A stretch of DNA of 10,315 nt from a bacterium. GTDB lineage: Bacteria > Margulisbacteria > Marinamargulisbacteria > JAAEMD01. The notes beneath the pieces were generated by a model. The model saw nothing but the letters and a program-made list of their open reading frames with translations. It was not told where the DNA came from and did not search any database. Position 1 is the stretch's first letter; each line of letters begins with the position of its first letter. The position numbers and the translations under genes are program-made. Below are positions 1 through 8,114 of the stretch, piece by piece. Location of the stretch: the NCBI GenBank assembly GCA_024225875.1, contig JAAEMD010000484.1, positions 1 through 10,315 on the forward strand. Direction: 5' to 3'.

Positions 1-1
1 T

Positions 2-754
2 GCTGGATATCAAACAGGGATAGAGTCCATATATGATCTTGATAAATCAGTAACCGATTATTATATTGACCATAAAGTAATAGTTGCAGGAGCAAAATAC
101 AACATACCTGACCTTTTCAGGGTATCGCTTGTTTCACAAATGCACAGTTATGGCAACCTGTCTGGGGCTAAAAATAATTTGACTGGTAAGACATCGGATG
201 TTACCAGTACATTTTCATTAACAAAAAAAATAGAAGATAAAAGAATAGATCTTTATATGGGGAAAGAGTTGTTTGTTCTGCAAAGAGGTGAGACTGCTCA
301 AGTGTTTAATACCAGTTATTACGGATTAAGTTACTTAACAAAAATTTTTAATCAAAATATTTTAAGTATCAATGCATCAAACTTTTATTATTCATCATTT
401 GAAGCCTTTCGACAGCATTATGCAGTATACTGGTCCAGTCAAAACTTTCTAAAACTAAAAGGCCTGGAACTTACCTGCCAGCATAAGTATATTACCAGCC
501 CGCAAGAACATATAAACGCCCTGCAGATAGCAGGAGCATTCAATTTTTTCGATTTTTGTACAATAAAACCCGGGTACCGGTTTACAATTAACTCTTTAAA
601 ACGAAACAGTCAGCATAAAATCATTATTGATTTTAATATCCCGGTTTATCATAACCTTAAATTTAATACACATGCCTTCCTTGCAACAGAAAGGCTGAAT
701 AATAAAGACATAGAAACCAGTTATATACAGATTTCTGTTCAAAATAATATCTAA
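2..754 (+). CDS. 3' end of a possible outer-membrane beta-barrel protein (5' truncated by window edge)
   Basis: The frame is open from the first full codon of the window (position 2) to a TAA at 752-754, giving 250 visible residues. The first in-window ATG, at 140, is internal and there is no RBS in front of it, so the true start lies to the left of the window. The visible part has no nucleotide-binding or catalytic motif. It is rich in Tyr, Phe, Asn, Ser and Thr, and has alternating polar/hydrophobic stretches separated by short polar turns (for example IIIDFNIPVYHNLKFNTHAF near residues 206-225 and the final SYIQISVQNNI). This pattern is typical of transmembrane beta-strands, so an outer-membrane barrel or porin-like protein is the best guess. 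The last residue is Ile rather than the aromatic residue usual for BAM-dependent barrels, which weakens the call. The reading frame itself is well supported; the function is inference only. Confidence 0.7.
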   Translation, partial: AGYQTGIESIYDLDKSVTDYYIDHKVIVAGAKYNIPDLFRVSLVSQMHSYGNLSGAKNNLTGKTSDVTSTFSLTKKIEDKRIDLYMGKELFVLQRGETAQVFNTSYYGLSYLTKIFNQNILSINASNFYYSSFEAFRQHYAVYWSSQNFLKLKGLELTCQHKYITSPQEHINALQIAGAFNFFDFCTIKPGYRFTINSLKRNSQHKIIIDFNIPVYHNLKFNTHAFLATERLNNKDIETSYIQISVQNNI

Positions 755-1000
755 ACTGTAACCACGGTTACCCGGATCTGCAAGGTTCGCTGGCAAATTA
801 ATATTTTTTGTCTTTTATTACTTTTTTATTTCTGTAATTTTTCATATCGATCGGTTGAAATCTGTATATTTGTATAAAAATATGTTAACTTACTTAAAGA
901 AAGCTGATATTTTTAATTTTATACTGGATTTTATTATTCATATTTCAACACTTATTTAAGTTTCTCTGCAATTTATTTTATTTATTTTCGGTAATTAATT
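755..1000. other. AT-rich intergenic region upstream of typA
   Basis: This 246-bp gap separates the barrel-like gene from typA. It begins with a perfect GTAACC-AC-GGTTAC inverted repeat at 758-771, four bases after the stop codon; its 2-nt loop and the lack of an adjoining T-run make it a poor terminator. The rest is mostly A and T. The typA promoter presumably lies here, but I could not find a -35/-10 pair with good match and spacing; TTGAAA at 855-860 has no well-spaced TATAAT-like partner. Confidence 0.5.
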
Positions 1001-2800
1001 ATGATTAAACAAAACCTTAGAAATATTGCAATAATAGCGCATGTAGATCATGGAAAAACCACACTGGTAGACCAGCTGTTCAGGCAAAGCGGTCTTTTTC
1101 GTGACAACCAGGTTGTTAAAGAGCGTCTAATGGACTCTATAGACCTGGAGCGTGAACGGGGCATTACAATCCAGTCCAAAACCGGAGCCTGCTTATACAA
1201 GGATTACCGTATAAATATTATTGATACACCAGGTCATGCTGATTTTGGTGGTGAAGTGGAGCGAGTATTAAACATGGCAGATGGGGCATTATTCCTGGTA
1301 GATGCTGCCGAAGGACCGATGCCACAATCTTATTTTGTCTTAAAAAAAGCAGTTGAGCATAATTTACCTGTTATTGTAGTTGTTAACAAAATAGATAAAC
1401 CGGCAGCCAGGCCATCATGGGTAGTCGACCAGGTTTTTGATCTTCTTGTGAAGCTTAATGCTCCTGACGAAATCCTGGACTTCTCCATAGTTTATGCATC
1501 TGCTAAAGAAGGTTATGCTAACCTTGATGAAAATTCCAGGCAGGGTAATATGTCTCCACTCTTTGAACAAATAATATCTCGTATGCCTCCACCAGCCGGC
1601 AGTGAAAGCAGTCCTTTACAGCTTCAGGTTGCAACAATCAGCTACTCTTCATTTCTTGGCAGGTTAGCTATTGGGAAAATAACATCAGGTTCAATCCAGC
1701 TGAACCAGGAAGTGGCTATTGCCTCAGGAACAGTAATTTCCAAAAAATCACGTATAACAAAACTATATCAGTTTAAAAGCAATCAGCAGGAGGAAGTCAC
1801 TAAAGCAGGCGTCGGAAATATTATATCTGTAGCAGGAATACCGGATATATGTGTAGGAGACACAATAACAGATCCGGTTAACCCTCTTGTACTGCCACCT
1901 CTCAAAGTTGACCCGCCTACAATATCTATGACATTCCTGCCTAACGACTCTCCTTTTGCCGGTCAGGAAGGTGAGTTTGTAACTTCACGTCATCTCTATG
2001 ACCGCTTGAAAAGGGCAGCTTTATCTGATGTCGCTCTGCATATAGAAAACCTTGGAGAAGAGCTCGGTTATAAAGTATCAGGTAGAGGAGAACTTCATTT
2101 ATCTATTCTGATTGAACGAATGCGTAGAGAAGGGTATGAGTTTCAGGTTTCACGACCGTCAGTTATTCTAAAAAAAGAGAATGGTAAAACAACTGAGCCC
2201 TATGAAGAACTAACCATAGATGTTGATGAGGAAATGATGGGTAAAGTCATCGAACAGCTGGGCAGTAGAAAAGGTCAGATACTCGATATGCAGCAAAAAT
2301 CCGGTATGGCAAGATTAATATATAAAATACCTACCCGGGGATTACTTGGCTATCAATCGGAATTTCTTATGGCAACAAAAGGGATGGGCGTTATGAACTA
2401 TGTTTTTAGCCAGTATGCTCAGTATTCTGGAGAAATTAGAACAAGAAAAAATGGTGTTATGGTAGTAAAAGATACCTGCGAAACAGTTGCTTATGCACTT
2501 TTTAACCTGCAAAACAGGGGCGTTCTGTTTTTAGGCCCTGGTGAAAAAGTTTATGAAGGCCAGATAATTGGACAGCATGCAAAAGATGACGATTTAATTG
2601 TAAATCCGGCAAAAGGTAAAAAGTTAACTAATATGAGAGCTTCCGGTTCGGACGAATCAGTTGTTTTAACGCCCCACCTGAAACTAAGTCTGGAACAATA
2701 CATTTCTTATATAGATAATACCGAGCTTGTGGAAATTACACCTGAATCCATACGTCTTCGAAAAAAAATATTATCAGAAAATCAGCGTAAACGAGCATAG
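1001..2800 (+). CDS. typA: Ribosome-associated translational GTPase TypA/BipA
   Basis: This encodes a 599-residue translational GTPase of the TypA/BipA family, close to the usual length of about 600. The family binds the 70S ribosome at the EF-G site and supports ribosome assembly and stress or low-temperature growth. All G motifs are present: G1 AHVDHGKTT (residues 13-21), G2 RGITI (53-57), G3 DTPGHADF (75-82), G4 NKID (129-132) and G5 SA (167-168). A beta-barrel domain II follows at about 205-300, EF-G-like domains at about 305-485, and the TypA-specific C-terminal domain, including KKLTNMRASGSDE (540-552). That last motif separates it from LepA, EF-G and tetracycline-resistance proteins. 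ATG 1001 is the start because an in-frame TAA at 992-994 closes the frame and the N-terminus matches the family. There is no clear Shine-Dalgarno sequence upstream. The gene stands alone and converges on the next gene. Confidence 0.97.
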   Translation: MIKQNLRNIAIIAHVDHGKTTLVDQLFRQSGLFRDNQVVKERLMDSIDLERERGITIQSKTGACLYKDYRINIIDTPGHADFGGEVERVLNMADGALFLVDAAEGPMPQSYFVLKKAVEHNLPVIVVVNKIDKPAARPSWVVDQVFDLLVKLNAPDEILDFSIVYASAKEGYANLDENSRQGNMSPLFEQIISRMPPPAGSESSPLQLQVATISYSSFLGRLAIGKITSGSIQLNQEVAIASGTVISKKSRITKLYQFKSNQQEEVTKAGVGNIISVAGIPDICVGDTITDPVNPLVLPPLKVDPPTISMTFLPNDSPFAGQEGEFVTSRHLYDRLKRAALSDVALHIENLGEELGYKVSGRGELHLSILIERMRREGYEFQVSRPSVILKKENGKTTEPYEELTIDVDEEMMGKVIEQLGSRKGQILDMQQKSGMARLIYKIPTRGLLGYQSEFLMATKGMGVMNYVFSQYAQYSGEIRTRKNGVMVVKDTCETVAYALFNLQNRGVLFLGPGEKVYEGQIIGQHAKDDDLIVNPAKGKKLTNMRASGSDESVVLTPHLKLSLEQYISYIDNTELVEITPESIRLRKKILSENQRKRA

Positions 2801-2881
2801 AAACAGAGTTCCCCAGATCTATAATCTTTAATTTTTAATCAATAATCATTGTTTCCTGGTATCAGTTAAACAAAAAAGGTC

Positions 2882-3481
2882 TCAAAACATATTTAACGAG
2901 GAAAAAAGGCTTCCCTGACCATCGAGCATGTTATCAGGTGTACCACCGGGGCTGATGTTAGACACAGGTCCCATCTGAGGCATATTACCAAACGGATTAG
3001 AAGGGATGACTGGTCTGTAATAACTATTTACTTTATTCATTAACTGTTGTTGCACAATAGATAGTAACTGGCCCTGCTCTTCTCTACTCATTTCACTAAC
3101 AGGCTTTTGCAGTAAATGGTTTATCATGTCTGGCGACTCAATTGTCCGGTTCAAATCCTCTGTCGGAGTTACACCTGCTTTTTTTAACTGCGCCATCAAC
3201 TCAGCCTCTTCTTCAGCTGTTATATTATTAAGATCATAATTTTGTAAAATCGGCTTGAGCAGTTCTAGTTTTTTTGCTGTTGTGTCATAGCCAGCCGGAG
3301 CCTGCTGATAATAGGGGTTATTTATCTGGTTTAAATTCCCATTAAACATATTATTATTTCCTGATATTGCCTGTTCCAGAATAGAGTTGAAATTAAGTCC
3401 TGTATCAGCACTGTTTTCCTGGCTGAACATATTATTACTGGGTAATAAATTATTGTATCCGGAAAAATTTATTGCATCCAT
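2882..3481 (-). CDS. Unrecognised Asn/Met/Gln-rich protein, 199 aa
   Basis: I do not recognise a family. The ATG at 3479-3481 is preferred to the in-frame GTG at 3488-3490, because that GTG is part of the ribosome binding site AGAGGTG (complement of 3488-3494), which sits 6 nt before the ATG. The 199-residue product has no signal peptide or membrane segment. Residues 1-60 are rich in Asn, Ser and Gln and look disordered; residues 67-150 look helical, with a charged stretch TAEEEAELMAQLKKAG at 88-103; residues 155-187 are rich in Pro, Gly, Asn and Met. The tripeptide Asn-Met-Phe occurs three times (17-19, 44-46 and the extreme C-terminus 197-199). It is convergent with typA (81-bp gap) and divergent from uup. 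A clean RBS, a nearby TATAAT and a long structured frame support a real gene. A soluble structural or adaptor protein is possible, but the function is unknown. Confidence 0.8.
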   Translation of the reverse strand: MDAINFSGYNNLLPSNNMFSQENSADTGLNFNSILEQAISGNNNMFNGNLNQINNPYYQQAPAGYDTTAKKLELLKPILQNYDLNNITAEEEAELMAQLKKAGVTPTEDLNRTIESPDMINHLLQKPVSEMSREEQGQLLSIVQQQLMNKVNSYYRPVIPSNPFGNMPQMGPVSNISPGGTPDNMLDGQGSLFSSLNMF

Positions 3482-3487
3482 ATTAAT

Positions 3488-3494
3488 CACCTCT
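3488..3494 (-). promoter_or_regulatory. Ribosome binding site that fixes the start of the 199-aa protein
   Basis: On the minus strand this reads AGAGGTG, followed by ATTAAT and then ATG. It is a strong Shine-Dalgarno match at near-ideal spacing. It overlaps the in-frame GTG that would otherwise extend the protein by three residues, so that GTG is unlikely to be used. Confidence 0.75.
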
Positions 3495-3502
3495 AATTAA
3501 TA

Positions 3503-3508
3503 ATTATA
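3503..3508 (-). promoter_or_regulatory. Candidate -10 element for the 199-aa protein gene
   Basis: A perfect TATAAT on the minus strand lies 22 nt upstream of the ATG, which would give a leader of only about 15 nt containing the RBS. An overlapping reading, TG-T-TATATA, is an extended -10 type. I see no good -35 hexamer at 16-18 nt, so this is only a candidate. Confidence 0.35.
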
Positions 3509-3559
3509 TAACAAGTAGTTCTAAAATAGCAGTTTATTTTCAAAATTCCCAGTATAAAA

Positions 3560-3588
3560 TTGACAGAAAACAGGTATATTTACGTTAT
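3560..3588 (+). promoter_or_regulatory. Weak candidate promoter for uup
   Basis: A perfect -35 hexamer TTGACA at 3560-3565 points toward uup. The hexamer at 17-bp spacing is CGTTAT (3583-3588), a 3/6 match to TATAAT. It is the best-looking -35 in the divergent intergenic region, about 80 nt before the uup start. The weak -10 keeps confidence low. Confidence 0.25.
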
Positions 3589-3667
3589 TTATGAAAAACA
3601 GGTCAAAACTTGTCTGAGCTTATTAATGCAGGATATTAATTAATATTTTATGTTATCATTATGAGGG

Positions 3668-5551
3668 ATGAGTCTAATATCTGTTAAAAACTTTAGTTTC
3701 TCACAAGGTGTGAAGCCTCTTTTTAATAATATCAGTTTTGAAATCGAACCTGGCAGCAAAATCGCCTTAACTGGAGTTAATGGCTGTGGAAAAACTACTC
3801 TACTGTCAAAAATTGCCAGTCTTATGACAAACCCTGATCCGGCAATTGCCGTAAAGCCGAACTTAAAAATATCTTACCTGAAGCAAAGTCCGGATTTCAG
3901 CACTAACGATACAATACTTGACCATCTGTTCAATACTAAGACAGAAATAGCTGAAATAATAAGGGATTATGAAAGTTGCCTGGACCAGATTGAAAATAAC
4001 CGCTCTTACAATATCGAAAAAAAACTGGCGGAATTAATGGTCAAAATGGATCTTATTCATGCCTGGGACTATGAGCAGAGAGTAAGGTCCATATTATCAG
4101 AACTTAATATCAACCATTTAAGCCAGAAGATGAAAACCCTGTCCGGTGGTATGGTGAAAAAAGTATCTCTGGCCCAGATTTTCATAGAAGATATGGATCT
4201 GCTCATTCTCGATGAACCTACAAATCATCTTGATATCAAGACCATAGAATGGCTTGAAAATATGCTTAAACGGATTAATACCACAGTACTGATGGTCACT
4301 CACGATAGATATTTTCTGGATAAAATCTGTACAGCTATTATGGAGATAGATCAGCAGTCTCTATTCACATACAGGGGAAATTATCAGTGCTTTCTGGAAC
4401 AAAAATCTCTTCGCAGTGCAACTAAACAAAAAGAAGATCAAAGAATTAAATCTATACTAAGGGTCGAGCTGGAGTGGCTGAAAAAAGGACCGAAAGCGCG
4501 TTCGACAAAGCAGAAAGCCAGAAAGAAACGTATTGATGAAATCATGAAGATAAAACCCGGTTCTGAAGAAAAAACACTGGACCTCGGGGTACAGAGTCGT
4601 AGACTGGGAAAAAAGATATTAAAGCTTACAAATGTTAGTAAATCTTTTGATGGTTTGACAGTAATAAATAATTTTTCCCGAACTTTTCAAAGTGGTGATA
4701 AAATTGGAATTATTGGTCCAAACGGGAGTGGAAAAACTACTCTGCTGAATATCATAACTCAAAAAATTGAGCCTGATAGCGGTGTGCTGGACACAGGAAT
4801 TAACACAGTATTCGGATATTTTGACCAGCAAAGCATAAGTTTTGATCTAAACTTATCTGTCCTTTCCCACATTAAACAGTATGGAGAGTATATAACAACA
4901 TATGACGGGACCAGGCTCACAGCCTCCAAAGTTCTGGAAAGATTTTTATTTACCAGCGATACTCTGAAAACTCCTGTCGGTAAATTATCAGGTGGAGAGC
5001 GCAGAAGGCTGCATCTTGTATGTATACTTTTAACCAATCCTAACTTCCTGATATTCGACGAACCGACCAATGATCTGGACATCAAGACACTGTCTATTCT
5101 TGAAGACTTTTTAATTAATTTCCAGGGATGCCTTGTCATAGTTTCTCATGATCGCTACTTTATGGATCGGGTAGTAGATCAGCTGTTGATTTTTACGGAT
5201 AATAGCGCAATAACTACTTTCCACGGAGGATACTCAGACTACCTTGAAAACCAGAAAAATTTTAATAAGCTGGCAGACATAAAAAATGATACAGCTGTAA
5301 AAAATAAAAAGCCGGATTCTATAAAGCCAGCTGAAAAAAAGAAACTAAGCTTTAAAGAGAATCAGGAACTAAAAACACTTGAGCAGGAAATAGAGATGCT
5401 GGAGTTAGAGAAAAAAGAGCTGGATACTATGTTTTCCTGCAGCAGCGGTTCTCCTGAAAAATATCGTGAAGCAGGTAAACGTATAAAAGATATTACATTC
5501 CTGCTGAATAAAAAAATGAACCGCTGGGAAGAGCTGGCAGAGTATGCCTGA
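3668..5551 (+). CDS. uup: ABC-F family ATPase, Uup type
   Basis: This 627-residue soluble ABC-F protein has two ATPase domains and no membrane segments. ABC-F proteins act on the ribosome; Uup is also linked to suppression of transposon precise excision. Domain 1 has Walker A GVNGCGKTT (36-44), signature LSGGM (158-162) and Walker B ending in DE (182-183). Domain 2 has Walker A GPNGSGKTT (350-358), signature LSGGE (440-444) and Walker B DE (464-465). The interdomain linker contains WLKKGPKARSTKQKARK, closely resembling the WIRQGIKARRT region of Uup. After a Lys-rich spacer, residues 555-627 form the coiled-coil C-terminal domain ending in NRWEELAEYA, which separates Uup from EttA and most antibiotic-resistance ABC-Fs. 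An in-frame TGA at 3662-3664 fixes ATG 3668 as the first possible start. The GAGGG sequence directly abuts this ATG, an unusually short spacing. The gene stands alone and converges on the kinase gene with a 22-bp gap. Confidence 0.93.
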   Translation: MSLISVKNFSFSQGVKPLFNNISFEIEPGSKIALTGVNGCGKTTLLSKIASLMTNPDPAIAVKPNLKISYLKQSPDFSTNDTILDHLFNTKTEIAEIIRDYESCLDQIENNRSYNIEKKLAELMVKMDLIHAWDYEQRVRSILSELNINHLSQKMKTLSGGMVKKVSLAQIFIEDMDLLILDEPTNHLDIKTIEWLENMLKRINTTVLMVTHDRYFLDKICTAIMEIDQQSLFTYRGNYQCFLEQKSLRSATKQKEDQRIKSILRVELEWLKKGPKARSTKQKARKKRIDEIMKIKPGSEEKTLDLGVQSRRLGKKILKLTNVSKSFDGLTVINNFSRTFQSGDKIGIIGPNGSGKTTLLNIITQKIEPDSGVLDTGINTVFGYFDQQSISFDLNLSVLSHIKQYGEYITTYDGTRLTASKVLERFLFTSDTLKTPVGKLSGGERRRLHLVCILLTNPNFLIFDEPTNDLDIKTLSILEDFLINFQGCLVIVSHDRYFMDRVVDQLLIFTDNSAITTFHGGYSDYLENQKNFNKLADIKNDTAVKNKKPDSIKPAEKKKLSFKENQELKTLEQEIEMLELEKKELDTMFSCSSGSPEKYREAGKRIKDITFLLNKKMNRWEELAEYA

Positions 5552-5573
5552 AACTGCAATTAAATAACTGTTT

Positions 5574-7004
5574 CTACGTTTTAGGTATAATAAAACAGAA
5601 TCTAGCTCCCTTACCAGCTTCAGACTCAATCCATATTTTACCACCAAAAAGATCAATTATCTTCTTTACAGTAGAAAGGCCGATACCTACGCTATCCTTT
5701 TTCTTCTGCTCTGCTCTGCTTAATGTCGTACCAAAGATCTCAAATACTTTTTCATGGTACACAGGATCTATTCCCGGGCCATTATCTGCTACAACAAATT
5801 TCCAGAAATTATTAGAATCGGAGCAGGTAACCTCAACCTTCCCTTCAGGTTTATCTATGTATTTAACTGCATTACTAAGCAAATTAACAAATATCTGCTG
5901 CATCTGAGCTTCGCTGCTGTATATAACAGGTAAATCAGGCTGAACAGATACCTTGATATTCTCAGGTATAAATAACATATCAATAACACTGTCAATTAAC
6001 ACATTCATGTTTATTTCAATACAGTTTTTCAGGCCTTTTTCTGCTCTTGAATATTGTAAAATGCCATCAATCAGCTGACTCATTTTTACTGCTCTTTCTT
6101 TAATAACAAGTAAAGCATTTTTTACGTCTTCTCCAAACTGGTCTTCATAATCTTCAATTATAAACTCTGTATAGGTGCTTATTGCTCTTAACGGAGCCTT
6201 AAGATCATGAGAAACGGTATAAGCAAAAGATTCCAGCTCTGATACTTTTTGTTCCAGGATTGTGCGTACCAGTATTGTGCCCTGGAGGTGATCAGTTATT
6301 TTATTAAAAGCTCTGGCCATGGTCCCTATTTCATCTTTATCTTCAATATTTAACCTGTGATCCAGGTTGCCGGAACTTACTGTCTCTGCTCCTTTAAAGA
6401 TTTTATCGACAGACAAAAGAACACCCTTATCAATAAAAATCAGATTTATAACAAGCAGTATTATTAAAACTGCAAATATTGAAATGATCAGTGTCTGGTT
6501 CTGTATTTTGGTTCTGACAATATTTTTTTTAGTGATTCTGGCTAATCTATTAGCATCATCAATCATTGACTGTGAAAGAAGTGACAACCTCACCACCATA
6601 TGTTTTTCCATCAAGACAGTATAATGATCCTGTTTTCCGGCTTTATTATCTTTTGTTAATTTAATCAGCTTCAAAAACACTTTTTTGATTTTTTCTTTTT
6701 TAATAGTCATATTATTAATAATTTCTTTTTCCTCAATAGAGTTAAATTCCGAAGATAAAAGTAATTTTGATATTTTATTAATCCTGCTGTCCCACTGAAT
6801 TGTTACTCGTTTTGTCGGATGAGTAATATATTCATCTGATAAAAGAAACAGTCCTCCCATTTCTTCCGTAATTCCACTTATAGCATCATACTTGGATAAT
6901 GAGTTCCTGAAAGATTTACTCTGGTAAGTCTGAAATACTGCAAAAATAACAGCAAATATAATAATTGCTATAAAGTTGTATTGTATTTTTTTCTTTATCA
7001 ACAT
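5574..7004 (-). CDS. Membrane sensor histidine kinase with HAMP domain
   Basis: This encodes a 476-residue inner-membrane sensor kinase. Transmembrane segment 1 covers about 9-27, an extracytoplasmic helical sensor region about 30-168, and transmembrane segment 2 about 171-191. A HAMP domain follows (about 192-245), then a short coiled coil. The HisKA domain has phosphoacceptor His266 in AYTVSHDLKAPLRAI, a form common in phytochrome-like kinases. The ATPase domain shows the N box QQIFVNLLSNAVKY (Asn374, Asn378), G1 DNGPGID (407-413) and G2 GIGLST (440-445), so it should be catalytically active. There is no receiver domain, and no response regulator is visible nearby. It starts at ATG 7004, 35 bp after the solute-binding protein gene on the same strand, so co-transcription is likely. 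Its AAAGGAG lies 12 nt before this ATG; a nearer out-of-frame ATG lies in between. The binding protein probably feeds it a ligand signal, which is inference. Confidence 0.93.
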   Translation of the reverse strand: MLIKKKIQYNFIAIIIFAVIFAVFQTYQSKSFRNSLSKYDAISGITEEMGGLFLLSDEYITHPTKRVTIQWDSRINKISKLLLSSEFNSIEEKEIINNMTIKKEKIKKVFLKLIKLTKDNKAGKQDHYTVLMEKHMVVRLSLLSQSMIDDANRLARITKKNIVRTKIQNQTLIISIFAVLIILLVINLIFIDKGVLLSVDKIFKGAETVSSGNLDHRLNIEDKDEIGTMARAFNKITDHLQGTILVRTILEQKVSELESFAYTVSHDLKAPLRAISTYTEFIIEDYEDQFGEDVKNALLVIKERAVKMSQLIDGILQYSRAEKGLKNCIEINMNVLIDSVIDMLFIPENIKVSVQPDLPVIYSSEAQMQQIFVNLLSNAVKYIDKPEGKVEVTCSDSNNFWKFVVADNGPGIDPVYHEKVFEIFGTTLSRAEQKKKDSVGIGLSTVKKIIDLFGGKIWIESEAGKGARFCFIIPKT

Positions 7005-7039
7005 CTAAAGACATACTCCTTTAATAAAAAACATTATGT

Positions 7040-8047
7040 TTAGCGAACTATTCCGACAGCATCAGGCTTAACATGTTCCAGAATTTCAAAATTAATATAA
7101 TCAAGATAATCAGGGATGTGATTACTCTTTACCATTTTCTTATTAACTGCCCAGCGTGCTTCCTCTTCCAGAGTTATTAGTAAAGACTGATCCAGCGATA
7201 ATCCAGAATGATATTTATCCCAGTGTGATAAAACAAAGCATTCCATCTCCAGACCCATTCTTCTGATAACTATCTTTTTTGCCGCCTCTCTATTATCAGT
7301 ACAAAATTGCACTGCTTTATCAAGAGCTTTAAGAAATTTTATTAATAATGCTTTATTTTCTTTTGCATAATCATTCATAACAACCAGGTTAAAGGACTCT
7401 CTGAATATATCAGAACTCTTCAGCTTAACAGCATTACTGCCCAGTAGCTTGCTAGTCTTACAGGCATATGGTTCCCAGATAGCTGCGGCATCTACCTGAT
7501 GTGATTTTAATGCGCCAGGCAATTTATCAGGATCAATATCTTTAGATTTAACAACAGAAGGGTTAACCTGGTTATAAATTAAAAATTCTTCCATAAAAAA
7601 CTGGTTAGTGGTCCCGAAAGGGGTTCCTATTGTTCTGCCTTTTAAATCTTCTGCCGTCTTAATCCCGATATCCTTTCTGGCAACCACCTTTATATATTCA
7701 TATGAATATACAAAGGTAGACAATATAGAAAAATCTTTTCTTTCAAAACTTTTAAGCATAACAGGAATCGTATCAACAGTACAAATAGATAGATCACTAT
7801 CAGTTTTTAACAAATTTAAAAAACTTTCTTTCCCTGAATCAAACTCTTTAATAGTTAAGTCCAAACCTGCATCTTCAAAAAAACCTTCTTCTTCAGCTAT
7901 CCAGATAATAGAGGACCAGAAACTATTTTCAACACCAGCTGTTAACTTTTCAAGATCAGTATTTCTACTGGAAAATATGTAATAAGATACGGCTCCTGCT
8001 AAAACAGCTGCTGTTATTAATGTTGCAACCAGGGTTTTTCTAACCAA
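7040..8047 (-). CDS. Membrane-anchored NMT1/SsuA-like solute-binding protein
   Basis: This 335-residue protein has the fold signatures of the NMT1/THI5/SsuA/TauA binding-protein superfamily. These include WIAEEEGFFEDAGLDL (49-64), the hinge-region LKGRTIGTPFGTTNQFFMEEFL (135-156) and VDAAAIWEPY (185-194). Residues 5-26 are hydrophobic after a Lys/Arg start. There is no lipobox Cys and no clear cleavage motif, so it is probably a signal anchor holding the domain in the periplasm. The start is TTG at 8045-8047. It lies 7 nt after AAAGGAG, whereas the nearer ATG belongs to a frame that stops after four codons. Superfamily ligands include sulfonates, taurine, nitrate and pyrimidine precursors; the ligand here cannot be read from sequence. 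No permease or transport ATPase gene is present in the window. The sensor kinase follows directly, so a sensory rather than transport role is inferred. Confidence 0.88.
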   Translation of the reverse strand: MVRKTLVATLITAAVLAGAVSYYIFSSRNTDLEKLTAGVENSFWSSIIWIAEEEGFFEDAGLDLTIKEFDSGKESFLNLLKTDSDLSICTVDTIPVMLKSFERKDFSILSTFVYSYEYIKVVARKDIGIKTAEDLKGRTIGTPFGTTNQFFMEEFLIYNQVNPSVVKSKDIDPDKLPGALKSHQVDAAAIWEPYACKTSKLLGSNAVKLKSSDIFRESFNLVVMNDYAKENKALLIKFLKALDKAVQFCTDNREAAKKIVIRRMGLEMECFVLSHWDKYHSGLSLDQSLLITLEEEARWAVNKKMVKSNHIPDYLDYINFEILEHVKPDAVGIVR

Positions 8048-8050
8048 TTT

Positions 8051-8060
8051 CCATCTCCTT
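8051..8060 (-). promoter_or_regulatory. Ribosome binding site selecting a TTG start
   Basis: The minus strand reads AAAGGAGATGG, then AAA and TTG. AAAGGAG is 7 nt from the TTG that opens the solute-binding protein frame. The intervening ATG would give ATG-GAA-ATT-GGT-TAG, a four-codon dead end, so TTG is the start. Confidence 0.65.
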
Positions 8061-8114
8061 TAATAATGCTGTGATTTTTAAAAAATAAAATATTCTCAAA
8101 AGATTATTATTTTC

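Noticed and set aside
758..771. GTAACC/GGTTAC inverted repeat as an intrinsic terminator
   Set aside because: The loop is only 2 nt, the stem is short and no T-run follows directly.
596..796. 66-codon minus-strand frame overlapping the end of the barrel-like gene
   Set aside because: It is mostly antisense to a long plus-strand frame, with no RBS or recognisable product.
1001..2800. Alternative identities for the GTPase: LepA, EF-G or a tetracycline ribosomal protection protein
   Set aside because: Length of 599 and the C-terminal KKLTNMRASGSDE motif are specific to TypA/BipA.
3488..3490. GTG start adding three residues to the 199-aa protein
   Set aside because: The GTG is part of the Shine-Dalgarno sequence for the ATG six nucleotides downstream.
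4759..5139. 126-codon open frame on the minus strand
   Set aside because: It lies wholly inside uup, antisense to its second ATPase domain. Its protein has no recognisable feature and uup is clearly the real gene.
3668..5551. Antibiotic-resistance ABC-F (Vga/Msr-like)
   Set aside because: The linker motif and the C-terminal coiled-coil domain match Uup; resistance ABC-Fs usually have a longer interdomain linker and lack this C-terminal domain.
5405..5656. 83-codon minus-strand frame across the uup/kinase junction
   Set aside because: It overlaps the 3' ends of two well-supported genes in a different frame, and its composition looks like antisense noise.
7608..7982. 124-codon plus-strand frame
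   Set aside because: It is antisense to the solute-binding protein gene, which has family motifs; the plus-strand translation has none.
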